Shown here: positions 28,170 through 37,813 of the stretch, piece by piece | Layout of the letters: the number at the start of each line of letters is the position of its first letter | Position numbering within the stretch: the stretch's first letter is position 1 | From: Amycolatopsis australiensis | GTDB taxonomy: Bacteria; Actinomycetota; Actinomycetes; Mycobacteriales; Pseudonocardiaceae | DNA length: 64,000 bases | Assembly (NCBI RefSeq): GCF_900119165.1 | Contig: NZ_FPJG01000006.1 | Span: 7,788,001-7,852,000, forward strand | Direction of reading: 5' to 3' | Notes under the pieces: model-generated | The model's database searches: none | What the model saw: the letters and a program-made list of their open reading frames with translations, nothing else | Told to the model about the DNA's origin: nothing | Position numbers and translations under genes: made by a program

Positions 28170-29528
28170 ATGAGCCAGCTCGATCGGGCAGAACTCGCGC
28201 AGCAGGGCGCGATCCGGGCCGACGGCCTGCGCGCCGCCGGCGTGGAGCTGGTCGCGTTGACCTTCGTGGACAACAGCGGCATCGCGCGGGTGAAGGCCGT
28301 CCCGGTGGACCGGCTGTGGTCGGCGGCGGCGTGGGGCGTCGGCGCGTCCGACTCGTTCGACTTCTTCCTGGTCACCGACGACATCGCCGGCGGCGAGTAC
28401 TCGCGCGGGCCGGTCGGTGACCTGCGGCTGCACCCGGACCTCGACGCGCTCGTGCCCCTGGCCGCGCAGCCGGGCTGGGCGTGGGCGCCGGTCTGGAAGT
28501 ACGACCAGGAAGGCGAACCGCACCCGCAGGACGCGCGGGCGCTGGCCGCGGCCGCGACGGCCCGGCTCGCGTCGCGCGGTTACAACGTGCGGACCGCGTT
28601 CGAGATCGAGTGGGTGATCACGGCGGCGGACGCGCCCGATGACCCGCGCTCGGCCACGGCCGGCCCGGCGTACGGCTTCGCGCGGCTTTCCGCGCAGGCC
28701 GGCTACCTGCGCGCACTGGTGACCACGTTGTCGGCGCAAGGCGTGGTGGTGGAACAGATCCACCCCGAGTACGCCGCCGGGCAGTTCGAGCTGTCGGTGG
28801 CGGCGAACGACCCGGTGCGCGCGGCGGACGTCGCGGTGCTGACCCGCGAGACGATCCGGACGGTCAGCGAGCGGCACGGGCTGCGCGCGTCGTTCACGCC
28901 GAAGTTCGAGCCGGGCGGCGTCGGCAACGGCGGCCACGTCCACCTGAGCCTCTGGGAAGGCGACCGGAACCTGTGCGCGGGCGGCGACGGCCCGTTCGGG
29001 CTGGCGCCGACGGCCGAGGCGTTCGGCGCCGGGATCCTTTCGCGGCTGCCGGCGTTGCTGGCGATCGGCGCGCCGTCGGTGATCAGCTACCTGCGGCTGG
29101 AGCCGCACCACTGGGCCGGGGTGTTTTCGGCGTGGGGTCTGGAAAACCGCGAGGCGCCGCTGCGGTTCGTCCGCGGCGCGGCCGGCCAGCGGGACCGGGC
29201 GGCGAACTTCGAGGTCAAGTGCTTCGACCTGACGGCGAACCCGTACCTGGTGGTGGCGGCGCTGCTGTTCGCGGGCCTGGCGGGTATCGAGGAGAGCGAA
29301 CGGCTGCCGGAACCGGTGGACGTCGACCCCGGAACGCTGCCGTCGGCGACGCGGCTGCCGACGTCGCTCGCGGACGCGGTGGCGGCGTTCGAAGCGGACA
29401 CCGCGCTGGCCTCGGCGTTCGGAGCGGAACTCGCCACGACGTTGATGGACGTGCGCCGCGGCGAACTCGACCGGCTCGGCGACCTGCCGCCCGAGGAGCT
29501 GTGCGCGCTCATGCGGTACCGGCACTGA
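28170..29528 (+). CDS. Glutamine-synthetase-like gamma-glutamyl ligase
   Basis: A 452-residue GS-family protein. Active-site blocks are present: A-F-E-I-E-W (metal Glu pair), H-P-E-Y-A-A-G-Q-F-E-L-S (metal/ATP), N-G-G-H-V-H-L-S-L (His), S-Y-L-R-L-E-P-H-H-W, and N-F-E-V-K-C-F-D-L-T-A-N-P-Y-L. The last block has Val-Lys where true glutamine synthetase has Arg, as in GS-like enzymes that glutamylate amines (PuuA, GlnA4 and FluG types). It is therefore probably not for ammonia assimilation. Start ATG 28170 has a GGGAG element. It is divergent from the permease operon with a 55-bp shared control region. Confidence 0.85.
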   Translation: MSQLDRAELAQQGAIRADGLRAAGVELVALTFVDNSGIARVKAVPVDRLWSAAAWGVGASDSFDFFLVTDDIAGGEYSRGPVGDLRLHPDLDALVPLAAQPGWAWAPVWKYDQEGEPHPQDARALAAAATARLASRGYNVRTAFEIEWVITAADAPDDPRSATAGPAYGFARLSAQAGYLRALVTTLSAQGVVVEQIHPEYAAGQFELSVAANDPVRAADVAVLTRETIRTVSERHGLRASFTPKFEPGGVGNGGHVHLSLWEGDRNLCAGGDGPFGLAPTAEAFGAGILSRLPALLAIGAPSVISYLRLEPHHWAGVFSAWGLENREAPLRFVRGAAGQRDRAANFEVKCFDLTANPYLVVAALLFAGLAGIEESERLPEPVDVDPGTLPSATRLPTSLADAVAAFEADTALASAFGAELATTLMDVRRGELDRLGDLPPEELCALMRYRH

Positions 29529-29535
29529 CCATTCG

Positions 29536-29547
29536 CCGCAATTGCGG
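29536..29547. other. 12-bp perfect palindrome after the GS-like gene
   Basis: CCGCAATTGCGG, 8 nt after the stop and followed by a T-rich stretch. It could be a loop-poor terminator or a regulator site for the next gene. Confidence 0.3.
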
Positions 29548-29568
29548 TATTTCTGCCTGAAATCGTTC

Positions 29569-29597
29569 TGTGACACCGAAGTTATCTGTGCTAGCGT
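29569..29597 (+). promoter_or_regulatory. Promoter of the secreted hypothetical gene
   Basis: A TGTGAC -35-like hexamer (29569-29574), a 17-nt spacer, then -10 TAGCGT (29592-29597). The predicted leader is about 37 nt and carries an AGAAGG ribosome site. Confidence 0.45.
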
Positions 29598-29640
29598 CCC
29601 GCACCGGGTGAGGTGAGGAGGCCGAAAGAAGGCACAGTCC

Positions 29641-30921
29641 ATGCCAGACGCCCGTCCCCGCCACCGGCAACGCCCTTGGAAGCTCAAGGTGACCGTCGCG
29701 GTGGCCGCAGCGACACTGGGGGCGGTCGGGATCGCGGTGGCCGCACCGCGCACCCCGGCACCGCCCGCGACCCCGAACCCCGGGTGCACCCTCCAGGTGC
29801 CCGAAGACCCGTTGTCCGCACGCGGGTTGGCCACGCCGTACCGGCTCAGCGCGACCGATCCGCGGCTGGGCGCGTGCCACGAGGCGGTGGCCGTCCAGAG
29901 CGCGTTCGTCGAGGCGACGATCCTCGACCCGGCCGGCGGCAGGCTGTCGGTGTACCACCCGCTCGTCGTCGACGCCGGTGCCCCGCCCGCCGCGCCGCCG
30001 GTGGTTCCCGCGTTGCCCCGCGGCGCCGTCGTCGGCCTGTGGTTCGGATTCAACGGCGACACCCTGACCCTCCGCGGCAGCCCGGCCGCACTCCGGGCGG
30101 GCAGCTGCGTCAACGGCCTGAACGGCTCGCTGTTCGGCCAGGTCGCCTTCTGCGGCGCGCAGGAGTTCTTCGCCGCGGCCGGCAGCGCCGTGCGGGCCGG
30201 CAAGCTGCGGATCCCGCCGCTGGGCCGGGCGAAGGACGGCAGGCCGTGCCCGTCGGTGCGGGACTTCTCGCTGGTGGACCAGGACCAGAGCGACAACGTC
30301 ACCACGACCTACCTCGCGACCCGGGACGGCCGGACGGCCCAGGCCACGGCGGCGAACACCCGTGCCCTGGCGAAGCCGGTCACGCTCGCCAACGGCAGCG
30401 ACAACCGGCTGTTGGACGCCTTCGTCGATCCCGCGCTCGGCTGCACGCCGTTCACGGCACCGGACCTCACCGACGGCGGACGGCCCGCGACATCGCTCGC
30501 CCTCAACGAGCTGCAGGCCGCGGCCGGGCAGCGGGCACCGGTCGCCCTGGTCCCCGAGGGGGACCCGATGACCCTGGTGGCCGGGAAACCCAGCGAGGCC
30601 AAGGCGAACCTGTACCGCGCCGGCGTCGGCCAGCCCCCGCTCGACCGGCGCTCGGCCGGGACCCGGTCGTACTGCCGCAACCTGCGCGCGGCGGGGCTGG
30701 ACCGGCTCACGGCGGACCGGCGGCTGCTGCGCGCGGCCGCGTCCCCGGACGACGGCGTCGGCCTGCTCAAGTTCCTGACCGACCGGCTCCAGGGGTCGTT
30801 GCAGCAGCTGGGCTGCACGCACCCGGCGGCGTCACGGCATCCGGCCGCGGCGGCCGAGCCGGACCCGGCCGACCAGGCGGCGGCGGCCGACGCCGTGCGG
30901 ACGCTCGGCGCCCTCAGCTGA
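29641..30921 (+). CDS. Secreted or membrane-anchored hypothetical protein
   Basis: A 426-residue protein with a basic N-terminus (residues 1-16), a hydrophobic helix (about 17-35) and then a Pro-rich spacer, so it is exported or anchored. The remaining sequence has six to eight cysteines, G-C-T-L, G-A-C-H, G-S-C-V, F-C-G-A and others, suggesting disulfides outside the cell. I recognise no domain. The ATG has AGAAGG upstream. It converges with the PGRP amidase gene, overlapping by 8 bp at the 3' ends. Confidence 0.65.
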   Translation: MPDARPRHRQRPWKLKVTVAVAAATLGAVGIAVAAPRTPAPPATPNPGCTLQVPEDPLSARGLATPYRLSATDPRLGACHEAVAVQSAFVEATILDPAGGRLSVYHPLVVDAGAPPAAPPVVPALPRGAVVGLWFGFNGDTLTLRGSPAALRAGSCVNGLNGSLFGQVAFCGAQEFFAAAGSAVRAGKLRIPPLGRAKDGRPCPSVRDFSLVDQDQSDNVTTTYLATRDGRTAQATAANTRALAKPVTLANGSDNRLLDAFVDPALGCTPFTAPDLTDGGRPATSLALNELQAAAGQRAPVALVPEGDPMTLVAGKPSEAKANLYRAGVGQPPLDRRSAGTRSYCRNLRAAGLDRLTADRRLLRAAASPDDGVGLLKFLTDRLQGSLQQLGCTHPAASRHPAAAAEPDPADQAAAADAVRTLGALS

Positions 30922-31570
30922 GCATCGCCCGGGCGACCTCCTCGCGCAGCCGCGGAAGTTTCGCGTAGAGGCGGTCGCCCGGGCATTCGGTGTTGTAGAA
31001 GTCGCGGTGGCCCTTGATCTCCGCGACCGGGATGCCGTACTGGCGGCAGACGTAGGCGCAGAGCGCGACCAGCGACGCCCACTGCGTCTGCGGTGGCTCG
31101 ACGCTGGTGTACGTGCCTTCGTTCTCGATGCCGATGGCGTTGGTGTTCTGGCCGGGGCAGTGCGCGCCCTGGATCATGGTGGTGCCACCCCGCAGGGCGT
31201 CGAGGCTGCCGTGGCGGCCTTCGAGGCGGTAGCCGCCGCGGCTGACGGTGAAGTGCTGGCCGGTGTCGGACCAGCCGTTGTTGTCGATGTGGTCGTGCTG
31301 GTCGTCACGGGCGACCTGGAAGGCGTGCGCCAGGGAGTAGTCGGTGCTGTTCGGGCAGGCGATGTGGTGGATGAGGACGCGGTTCGCGGGGTGATCGAGG
31401 GTGGTGAGCGCGTCGGCGGGCGGCCGGGCACCCCATTCGGCGCAGCTGTAGATCCGCGGCACGGTCACGGCCCGCGCGGCTCGCGGCAGCAGCAGCCCGG
31501 CGGCCCCGGCGACGGCGATCCCGGCGGCGCCACGGAGGAAGCCACGTCGCGGAAGGTGTGCGATGTCCAT
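30914..31570 (-). CDS. Tat-exported PGRP-type N-acetylmuramoyl-L-alanine amidase
   Basis: A 218-residue protein with a twin-arginine signal (P-R-R-G-F-L-R-G followed by a hydrophobic stretch and A-R-A). The mature part is an amidase_2/PGRP domain. It has I-H-H-I for zinc, a second His in G-A-H-C-P-G-Q-N and H-R-D-F-Y-N-T-E-C-P-G-D near the end. I-G-I-E-N-E-G is the usual core strand. Such enzymes cut the lactyl-peptide bond of peptidoglycan. The frame continues upstream of the ATG, but that part belongs to the decayed Uma2 gene. Confidence 0.85.
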   Translation of the reverse strand: MDIAHLPRRGFLRGAAGIAVAGAAGLLLPRAARAVTVPRIYSCAEWGARPPADALTTLDHPANRVLIHHIACPNSTDYSLAHAFQVARDDQHDHIDNNGWSDTGQHFTVSRGGYRLEGRHGSLDALRGGTTMIQGAHCPGQNTNAIGIENEGTYTSVEPPQTQWASLVALCAYVCRQYGIPVAEIKGHRDFYNTECPGDRLYAKLPRLREEVARAMLS

Positions 31571-31617
31571 GGAGCGCACCCTGCCGCGGCGGCGTACAGC
31601 TTCCGTACAAACGCGCG

Positions 31618-32187
31618 TCAGAGCTTCAGGGTCGCCTCGAAGGGCCGGGTGAGGCGCAGCTCGCCGTCCTGGCTCTGGGCGGCCGGGCGGGTACTCGCCG
31701 TCTTCGAGGACGAAGAGCGTGGCGACGGCCGGTTCCTTCGGCTCGACCAGGAGGTAGTACGGGATCAGGGTTTCGGCGTGGCGGGCCCGTTTGAGGATCC
31801 GGTCCTGCACACCATGGTCGACGGCGAGACGATCTCGGCGACAAGCACTACCTGCTTCTCGGTGAGGCTCACACCCTTGAGTCCTGGCTCGTCGGTCACC
31901 AGCAGATCCGGCACGAACGGCGGTTGCCGCCGTTGCCGAGCACCAGGTTCGCGCCGGGGACACCTCGAAGCCCGGCCCCGCCGCCGCGCTCAGCCGGCCG
32001 ACAGCACACCCACCACTCGCTGATGCTCCAGGCTCGGCCAGGGGCTCACGAACAACACCCCGTCCACGAGCTCGATCCGCTGGAGCGAGGTCTGGTCCTC
32101 GGGCAGAGCGAGCACTTCGTCGACCGTCCAGCCGTCGGCCGGGGGCGGGATGCTGAACTCCACCGGGGGTTCAGTCGGTGCTGCCAT
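31618..32187 (-). pseudogene. Decayed Uma2-family (DUF820) gene with several frameshifts
   Basis: Pieces of one Uma2 protein lie in order on the minus strand but in changing frames. They are W-T-V-D-E-V-L-A-L-P...R-I-E-L-V-D-G-V-L-F-V-S-P up to a stop near 31990, then A-N-L-V-L-G-N-G-G-N, then P-D-L-L-V-T-D-E-P-G and L-V-A-E-I-V-S-P-S-T. D-R-I-L-K-R-A-R-H-A-E-T-L-I-P-Y-Y-L-L-V-E-P follows, and finally R-P-F-E-A-T-L-K-L before TGA at 31620-31618. At least four shifts are needed. Uma2 proteins have a PD-(D/E)XK nuclease-like fold and are abundant in actinobacteria. Confidence 0.8.
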
Positions 32188-32339
32188 CGCGCTTCACGTC
32201 CGCTCGGGCTCGCGGCCGTCGGTCTGTTCCAGTGTGGCGTGCCGCTCGATCCCCTCGTTGTCGATCTTCACACGAGGAGTATGCGGATCACCACCGACAG
32301 TTTCGCGCGGAAGGACCGACGACGAAGTCGCGATGGTGG

Positions 32340-32639
32340 CTAGCTGCCCGGGGGCGGCGGGTACGGCGGTTGCGGGCCGGGATGGCCCTGCGGCCCGGGA
32401 TAGCCGGGCTGCGGCGGATAGCCCGGCGGTTGCTGGGGATAGCCCTGCTGCGGCGGATAGCCCGGCGGCTGCTGGCCCGGGTGGCCCTGCTGCGGCGGAT
32501 AGGGCGGCGGGTACCCGGGGTACTGCTGCGGCGGGTAAGGCGGCGGCTTCGGCTTGCTCGCGTTGACGACGAGCAGCACGATCCCGACGATGACCGCCAC
32601 GACGACCAACAGGATCAGCAGCGACAGCACACTGAACAA
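32340..32639 (-). CDS. Small membrane protein with Pro/Tyr/Gln-rich tail
   Basis: A 99-residue protein: one N-terminal hydrophobic helix (about residues 4-26), then a low-complexity tail of repeated P-P-G-Y-P-P-Q-Q-G-Y and similar units. Such tails are common on small actinobacterial membrane proteins and may mediate clustering. It lies just downstream of trpA on the same strand (30 nt), so it may be read through from the trp operon. Function unknown. Confidence 0.65.
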   Translation of the reverse strand: MFSVLSLLILLVVVAVIVGIVLLVVNASKPKPPPYPPQQYPGYPPPYPPQQGHPGQQPPGYPPQQGYPQQPPGYPPQPGYPGPQGHPGPQPPYPPPPGS

Positions 32640-32669
32640 CCCTCAGCCCCCCGAATCAGGTGAAGGACG

Positions 32670-33461
32670 TCACGCCGTCGTGACGGCCCGGCGGACGCCG
32701 TCCGCCAGCTCCGCGGCCAGCGCCCGCACGCCCGATGGGCCCTCTGCCGCCGCTGTCACCAGGGCCGAGCCCACGATCACCGCGTCCGCGAACGACGCCA
32801 CCTGGGCCGCCTGGTCACCCGAACGAACGCCCAGGCCGACGCCGATCGGCAGGTCCGTGTGGGCCCGCGTCCGGCGCACCAGGTCCTCCGCGCCCGCGCC
32901 CACCTGGTCGCGCGCGCCCGTCACGCCCATCACCGCGGTCGCGTAGACGAACCCCGACGCGGCCGAAACCGTGCGAGCGATCCGCTCTTCGGACGACGAA
33001 GGGGCCACCAGGAAGATCCGGTCCAGGCCGTGCGCGGCCGACGCTTCCATCCACGCGCCGGCTTCGTCCGGGATCAGGTCCGGCGTGATCATGCCCAGGC
33101 CGCCCGCCGAAGCGAGGTCGCGCGCGAAGCGGTCGACGCCGTAGCGGTTCACCGGGTTCCAGTACGTCATCACGACCGCGCGGCCGCCGCGGGCCGACAC
33201 CGACTCGACCACCTCGAACAGGTTCTTGAGGCGGAAGCCGTTGTCCAGCGCCGTCACGGAGGCGGCCTGGATGGTCGGGCCGTCCATCACCGGGTCGGAG
33301 TACGGGACGCCGACCTCGATCAGGTCCGCGCCGCCGTCGACGCACGCCGCGATCAGGTCCTTCGACCCGTCGACCGTCGGGAACCCGGCCGGGAGGTAGC
33401 CGATCAGGGCGCCGCGGCCCTCCGCACGCGTGGCGGCGAAGAGATCGTCCAGCCCGCTCAT
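32670..33461 (-). CDS. trpA: Tryptophan synthase alpha subunit
   Basis: A 263-residue TIM barrel. The catalytic acids appear in [10 protein letters not shown] (Glu then Asp), with D-G-P-T-I-Q-A-A next. The phosphate-binding loop is G-V-G-L-G-V-R-S-G. It cleaves indole-3-glycerol phosphate and channels indole to TrpB. The ATG overlaps the trpB stop (ATGA), so synthesis of both subunits is coupled. Confidence 0.95.
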   Translation of the reverse strand: MSGLDDLFAATRAEGRGALIGYLPAGFPTVDGSKDLIAACVDGGADLIEVGVPYSDPVMDGPTIQAASVTALDNGFRLKNLFEVVESVSARGGRAVVMTYWNPVNRYGVDRFARDLASAGGLGMITPDLIPDEAGAWMEASAAHGLDRIFLVAPSSSEERIARTVSAASGFVYATAVMGVTGARDQVGAGAEDLVRRTRAHTDLPIGVGLGVRSGDQAAQVASFADAVIVGSALVTAAAEGPSGVRALAAELADGVRRAVTTA

Positions 33462-34669
33462 TCGTTCACCAGCCCGAACCACTTCGCCGCCGTGTCCATG
33501 TCCTTGTCGCCGCGGCCCGACAGGTTCACGACGATCAGCCCGTCCGGCCCCAGCTCGCGGCCGAGCACCAGTGCGCCGGCCAGCGCGTGCGCCGACTCGA
33601 TCGCCGGGATGATGCCCTCGGTGCGGGAAAGCAGCTTGAACGCGTCCATCGCCTCGGCGTCGGTGACCGGCCGGTACTCGGCGCGGCCGGTGTCCTTGAG
33701 CCACGCGTGCTCCGGGCCGACGCCCGGGTAGTCGAGCCCGGCCGAGATCGAGTGGGACTCGACCGTCTGGCCGTCCTCGTCCTGCAGGAGGTACGTCATA
33801 GCGCCGTGCAGGTTGCCCGGGGTGCCCTTGGTCAGCGTCGCGCCGTGGCGGTTGCCCTCGATGCCCTCGCCGCCCGGCTCGAGGCCGACCAGCCGCACCG
33901 ACGGGTCGTCGTAGAAGCCGGAGAAGATGCCGATCGCGTTCGACCCGCCGCCGACGCACGCCGCGACGACGTCGGGCAGGCGCCCGGCCTGCTCCAGGAT
34001 CTGCGCGCGGGCCTCTTCGCCGATGACGTGGTGGAAGTTGCGCACCATCGTCGGGAACGGCGCCGGCCCGGCGGCCGTGCCGAACAGGTAGTGCGTGGTG
34101 TCGGCGTTGGTGACCCAGTCGCGCAGCGCTTCGTTGATCGCGTCCTTCAGGGTCCGCGACCCGGTCTTGACCGGGATGACCTCCGCACCGAGCAGCCGCA
34201 TGCGGGCCACGTTCAGCGCCTGGCGCTCGGTGTCGACCTCGCCCATGTAGACGACGCAGTCGAGGTCGAGCAGCGCGCACGCCGTCGCCGTCGCGACGCC
34301 GTGCTGGCCCGCGCCGGTCTCGGCGATCACGCGCTTCTTGCCCATCCGCTTGGTGAGCAGCGCCTGGCCCAGCACGTTGTTGATCTTGTGGGAGCCGGTG
34401 TGGTTCAGGTCCTCGCGCTTGAGGAACACGCGCGCGCCGCCGGCGTGCTCGCCGAAGCGCTTGGCCTCGGTGAGCAGCGACGGGCGGCCGGCGTACTCGC
34501 GGAGCAGGCGCTTGAACTCGGCCTCGAAGCCCGGGTCGTGGCGGGCCTTGTCGTACTCGGCGGCGACCTCGTCGACGACGCCGATCAGGGCCTCCGGCAT
34601 GAACCGGCCGCCGTACGGGCCGTAGTAGCCACGCTCGTCCGGATCGTGCTTGCTGTGCTCGTCGGTCAC
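33458..34669 (-). CDS. trpB: Tryptophan synthase beta subunit
   Basis: A 403-residue PLP enzyme. The PLP Lys lies in [11 protein letters not shown] Gly-rich phosphate loop, G-G-G-S-N-A-I-G, and the catalytic [10 protein letters not shown] block are intact. The start is GTG 34669, in a GTGA overlap with the trpC stop. The frame remains open upstream as a shadow of trpC. It condenses indole and serine to tryptophan. Confidence 0.95.
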   Translation of the reverse strand: MTDEHSKHDPDERGYYGPYGGRFMPEALIGVVDEVAAEYDKARHDPGFEAEFKRLLREYAGRPSLLTEAKRFGEHAGGARVFLKREDLNHTGSHKINNVLGQALLTKRMGKKRVIAETGAGQHGVATATACALLDLDCVVYMGEVDTERQALNVARMRLLGAEVIPVKTGSRTLKDAINEALRDWVTNADTTHYLFGTAAGPAPFPTMVRNFHHVIGEEARAQILEQAGRLPDVVAACVGGGSNAIGIFSGFYDDPSVRLVGLEPGGEGIEGNRHGATLTKGTPGNLHGAMTYLLQDEDGQTVESHSISAGLDYPGVGPEHAWLKDTGRAEYRPVTDAEAMDAFKLLSRTEGIIPAIESAHALAGALVLGRELGPDGLIVVNLSGRGDKDMDTAAKWFGLVNE

Positions 34670-35475
34670 CGCGACGGCCTCGGGCAGGCGGGGTGGGAAC
34701 CGGCGGTGACGAGCTTGACCAGGGCGCCCTTCGGGTCGCCGGAGGCGACCAGGCCCTCGCCGACCAGCACCGCGTCGGCGCCGTGGCCGGCGTAGGACAT
34801 CAGGTCGCCCGGACCGCGGACACCGGACTCGGCGACCTTGTAGACGTCCATCGGCAGGCCGGGGGCCAGCCGCGAGAAGACGTCGCGGTCCACCTCGAGG
34901 GTGTGCAGGTTGCGGGCGTTGACGCCGATGACCTTCGCGCCCGCCTCGAGGGCCCGGTCGGCCTCCTCGGCGTTGTGGATCTCCACCAGCGCGGTCATGC
35001 CGAGCGACTCGACGCGGTCGAGCAGCGCCACGAGCGCGTTCTGCTCCAGCGCGGCGACGATCAGCAGCACCATGTCGGCGCCGTGCAGGCGGGCCTCGTG
35101 CACCTGGTAGGGGCTGACGATGAAGTCCTTGCGGAGGATCGGGATGTCCACGGCGGCGCGGACCGCGTCGAGGTCGGCCAGCGACCCGCCGAAGCGGCGC
35201 TGCTCGGTCAGCACGCTGATCACCCGCGCGCCGCCGTCTTCGTAGTCCTTCGCCAGCGCCGCGGGGTCGGGGATGTCGGCCAGGTCGCCTTTGGACGGGC
35301 TGCGCCGCTTGACCTCGGCGATCACGCCGATGCCGGACTCGCGCAGCGCGGCCATCACGTCGCGGGGGCCCGGGGCGGCGGCCGCGCGGGCCTTCAGCTC
35401 GTCGAACGGCAGCGCGGACTCCCGCACGGCGAGGTCTTCCCGCACGCCGGCGACGATGTCTTCGAGCACGCTCAC
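34666..35475 (-). CDS. trpC: Indole-3-glycerol phosphate synthase
   Basis: A 269-residue TIM barrel with the family signature [12 protein letters not shown] and [11 protein letters not shown]. The GTG at 35475 (V-S-V-L-E-D-I-V) has a GGAGG element 7 nt upstream. That GTG also overlaps the stop of an 18-codon reading frame (35472-35528). It makes indole-3-glycerol phosphate for TrpA. trpD and an anthranilate isomerase are not in this window. PriA at 50457 can supply the isomerase step. Confidence 0.95.
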   Translation of the reverse strand: MSVLEDIVAGVREDLAVRESALPFDELKARAAAAPGPRDVMAALRESGIGVIAEVKRRSPSKGDLADIPDPAALAKDYEDGGARVISVLTEQRRFGGSLADLDAVRAAVDIPILRKDFIVSPYQVHEARLHGADMVLLIVAALEQNALVALLDRVESLGMTALVEIHNAEEADRALEAGAKVIGVNARNLHTLEVDRDVFSRLAPGLPMDVYKVAESGVRGPGDLMSYAGHGADAVLVGEGLVASGDPKGALVKLVTAGSHPACPRPSR

Positions 35476-35528
35476 CGGGCGCCTCCACCCGGGCACGTGC
35501 TCACGGATTCACTCGCAAGGTCGCTCAC
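35472..35528 (-). CDS. Possible 18-residue leader peptide coupled to trpC
   Basis: A GTG preceded by GGAAGG opens an 18-codon frame ([18 protein letters not shown]). Its TGA overlaps the trpC GTG. It has no Trp codon, so it is not a classical trp attenuator. It could couple or meter trpC translation. It may equally be chance. Confidence 0.3.
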   Translation of the reverse strand: MSDLASESVSTCPGGGAR

Positions 35529-35599
35529 AAAAACCTTCCCCTTCCCGCCGAAACGATGCTAACCCCCGCATCTCGAGCGCCCGGTTCCGGGTGCGCGCC

Positions 35600-36166
35600 T
35601 TACTCCGAATGCCGTCCGCGGCCGTCGGTCGGGTCCTCCCCTTCGGAGAGGGCTTCCCACAGCTCGGCGTCGGGGTCACGGGCCTTCTTCCGCGTGGCGG
35701 GCGCCGCGTACCTGGTCCCGAGCCGCGCGGCCGTCCCGGCGCCCTTGACCGCTGCCAACCCGCCGGCGGCGACGAGAATTCCCCCCAGCACGGCCAAGCC
35801 GCGGCCGAGCAGCATCTGCGTGACCGGCAGCCCGGCGACCCAGCCGGTGAAGCGGACACCGTCGACGCCGGTCCAGACCGCGGCGGCACCGGCCAGCGCC
35901 AGCACGATGCCCAGCACGCGCCGCGCCCAGCCGCCGGTCGCGACTGTCCCGGCCACGCCGGCCAGCGCGAGCAGGGCCAGCGGCACCAGCGCCGTGGCCC
36001 GCTCCTCACCGGTTTCGCGGTGCAGCAGGGTCCCGCGCACGCCGCCGTCGCGGAACTCGGCGTACCACGTCAGCCGTGACGCTCCCCACAGCGCCAGCGC
36101 GCCGAGCAGGAGCGCCACCACGATCATCCACAGTGGACGGCGGGACGGCTTCGGGTCCTCAGACAC
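35600..36166 (-). CDS. Trp-operon-associated membrane protein (TIGR02234)
   Basis: A 188-residue protein with four hydrophobic helices, starting [18 protein letters not shown] and then L-T-W-Y-A-E-F-R. This is the actinobacterial family found between trpE and trpC. Its ATG overlaps the trpE stop by 8 nt. The charged C-terminal tail is cytosolic. Function is unknown. Conserved location suggests a role linked to tryptophan or its precursors. Confidence 0.85.
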   Translation of the reverse strand: MSEDPKPSRRPLWMIVVALLLGALALWGASRLTWYAEFRDGGVRGTLLHRETGEERATALVPLALLALAGVAGTVATGGWARRVLGIVLALAGAAAVWTGVDGVRFTGWVAGLPVTQMLLGRGLAVLGGILVAAGGLAAVKGAGTAARLGTRYAAPATRKKARDPDAELWEALSEGEDPTDGRGRHSE

Positions 36167-37718
36167 GGGCGGAGTCCGCGGCCGGGTCGAGCGCGCCGGC
36201 CGCCACCATCGTCTGCGCCGCGGCCACGGCCGAGAGCACGGTCCTGGCCTTGTTCAGCGACTCGGTGTCCTCGTAGTCCGGCACCGAGTCGGCGACCACC
36301 CCGCCGCCCGCCTGGACGTGCGCGATGCCGTCCTTGACCAGCGCGGTGCGGATGGCGATCGCCGTGTCGGCGTCGCCGGCGAAGTCGAGGTAGCCGACGA
36401 CCCCGCCGTAGAGCGCGCGGCGGACCGGCTCCAGCTCCTCGATCAGCTCCATCGCGCGGACCTTGGGGGCGCCCGACAGCGTCCCGGCCGGGAAGCACGC
36501 CGTGACCGCGTCGAACGCCGTCTTGCCGTCGGCCAGCTCACCGGTGACGGTGGACACGATGTGCATGACGTGGCTGTAGCGCTCGATCTGGAAGAAGTCG
36601 ACGACGCGCACGGTGCCCGGCTTGCAGACCTTGCCGAGGTCGTTGCGGCCGAGGTCGACGAGCATCAGGTGCTCGGCGCGCTCCTTCTCGTCGGCCAGCA
36701 GGTCCTTGGCCAGCTGCGCGTCCTCCTCCGGGTCGGCGCCGCGCCAGCGGGTGCCCGCGATCGGGTGCGTGGTCGCGCGGCCGTCCCGCACGGTGACCAG
36801 CGACTCGGGACTGGAGCCGACGATGTCGAAGCCCGCCAGCCGCAGCAGGTACATGTACGGGCTGGGGTTGGACGTGCGCAGCACGCGGTAGATGTCGAGC
36901 GCGTCGGCCGCGGTGGGGATCTCGAACCGTTGCGACGGAACGATCTGGAACGCTTCGCCGGCCTTGATCGCCTCGACGGCCTTCTCGACGGCCGCGTGGA
37001 AATCCGCCTTGGAGCGCTTCCGGACGAACTCGGGCGCGGGCCGGTCGAACGCGGCGACGGTGGCCGGCGCGGGCACCTGCAGCTGCTCGGTCATGGCGCC
37101 GAGCCGGGCGACGGCGTCGTCGTAGGCCGCGTCCACGCGCTCGGGCGAGTCGTCCCAGTTGACGGCGTTCGCGATGAGCGTGACCGTGCCCTCGTGGTGG
37201 TCGAAGGCCGCCAGGTCGGTGGCCAGGAGCATGGTCAGCTCGGGGATGTCGAGGTCGCGTTCGGCCAGCTCGGGCAGCTTTTCCAGCCAGCGGACGGCGT
37301 CGTAGCCGATGTAGCCGACCATGCCGCCGGTCAGCGGCGGCAGCCCGGGCAGGGGCTCGGTGTGCAGCGCTTCGATCGTTTCGCGCAGCACGGTCAGCGG
37401 GTTGCCTTCGCTGGGCAGGCCGACCGGCGGCGTCCCGGTCCAGACCGCTTCGCCGTCGCGGACGGTGAGCGCGGCCGGGCTGCGGACACCGATGAACGAC
37501 CAGCGCGTCCAGGAGGCGCCGTTCTCCGCGGACTCGAACAGGAACGTGCCCGGCCGGTCGGCCGCGAGCTTGCGGTAGACCCCGATCGGCGTCTCGCCGT
37601 CGGCGAGGACCCGGCGCACGACCGGGATCACGCGGCGGCTCTCGGCGAGGGCGCGGAAGTCTTCGCGGGAGGGGCTGACCGAGCCGGGACCGGACGGACC
37701 GGCGGATGCGCTGACCAT
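36159..37718 (-). CDS. trpE: Anthranilate synthase component I
   Basis: A 519-residue chorismate-binding enzyme. The conserved C-terminal blocks are [12 protein letters not shown] (N-P-S-P-Y-M-Y-L-L), [19 protein letters not shown] and [11 protein letters not shown]. The feedback Trp site Leu-Leu-Glu-Ser is replaced by L-F-E-S-A, which is a usual form. It makes anthranilate from chorismate with a glutaminase subunit (trpG) encoded elsewhere. ATG 37718 is preceded by GAGG. ATG 37727 is an alternative. No leader peptide rich in Trp codons is present upstream. Confidence 0.94.
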   Translation of the reverse strand: MVSASAGPSGPGSVSPSREDFRALAESRRVIPVVRRVLADGETPIGVYRKLAADRPGTFLFESAENGASWTRWSFIGVRSPAALTVRDGEAVWTGTPPVGLPSEGNPLTVLRETIEALHTEPLPGLPPLTGGMVGYIGYDAVRWLEKLPELAERDLDIPELTMLLATDLAAFDHHEGTVTLIANAVNWDDSPERVDAAYDDAVARLGAMTEQLQVPAPATVAAFDRPAPEFVRKRSKADFHAAVEKAVEAIKAGEAFQIVPSQRFEIPTAADALDIYRVLRTSNPSPYMYLLRLAGFDIVGSSPESLVTVRDGRATTHPIAGTRWRGADPEEDAQLAKDLLADEKERAEHLMLVDLGRNDLGKVCKPGTVRVVDFFQIERYSHVMHIVSTVTGELADGKTAFDAVTACFPAGTLSGAPKVRAMELIEELEPVRRALYGGVVGYLDFAGDADTAIAIRTALVKDGIAHVQAGGGVVADSVPDYEDTESLNKARTVLSAVAAAQTMVAAGALDPAADSARV

Positions 37719-37743
37719 GAGCCTCATTGTGCTGCACACCCCG

Positions 37744-37785
37744 CCGGGGAATTCCCCGGACCCTGAATTCAATGCGTGTTGAATT
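37744..37785. promoter_or_regulatory. Palindrome and inverted repeat in trpE-tetR control region
   Basis: A 16-bp perfect palindrome, CCGGGGAATTCCCCGG (37744-37759), is followed by a 7-6-7 inverted repeat AATTCAA/TTGAATT (37766-37785). Both lie between the divergent trpE and tetR starts. The inverted repeat is the better candidate for a TetR operator. Confidence 0.5.
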
Positions 37786-37813
37786 TGACGCGGGGGTGCG
37801 CCATGATGGGAGT

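Noticed and set aside
31571..31963. N-terminal extension of the PGRP amidase
   Set aside because: The residues are a Uma2 fragment. The amidase has a complete Tat signal at ATG 31570.
34670..35488. Apparent fusion upstream of trpB
   Set aside because: It is the shadow of trpC. The real TrpB begins at GTG 34669.
37719..37813. Trp leader peptide/attenuator before trpE
   Set aside because: The gap is only about 95 bp and contains no frame with consecutive Trp codons.
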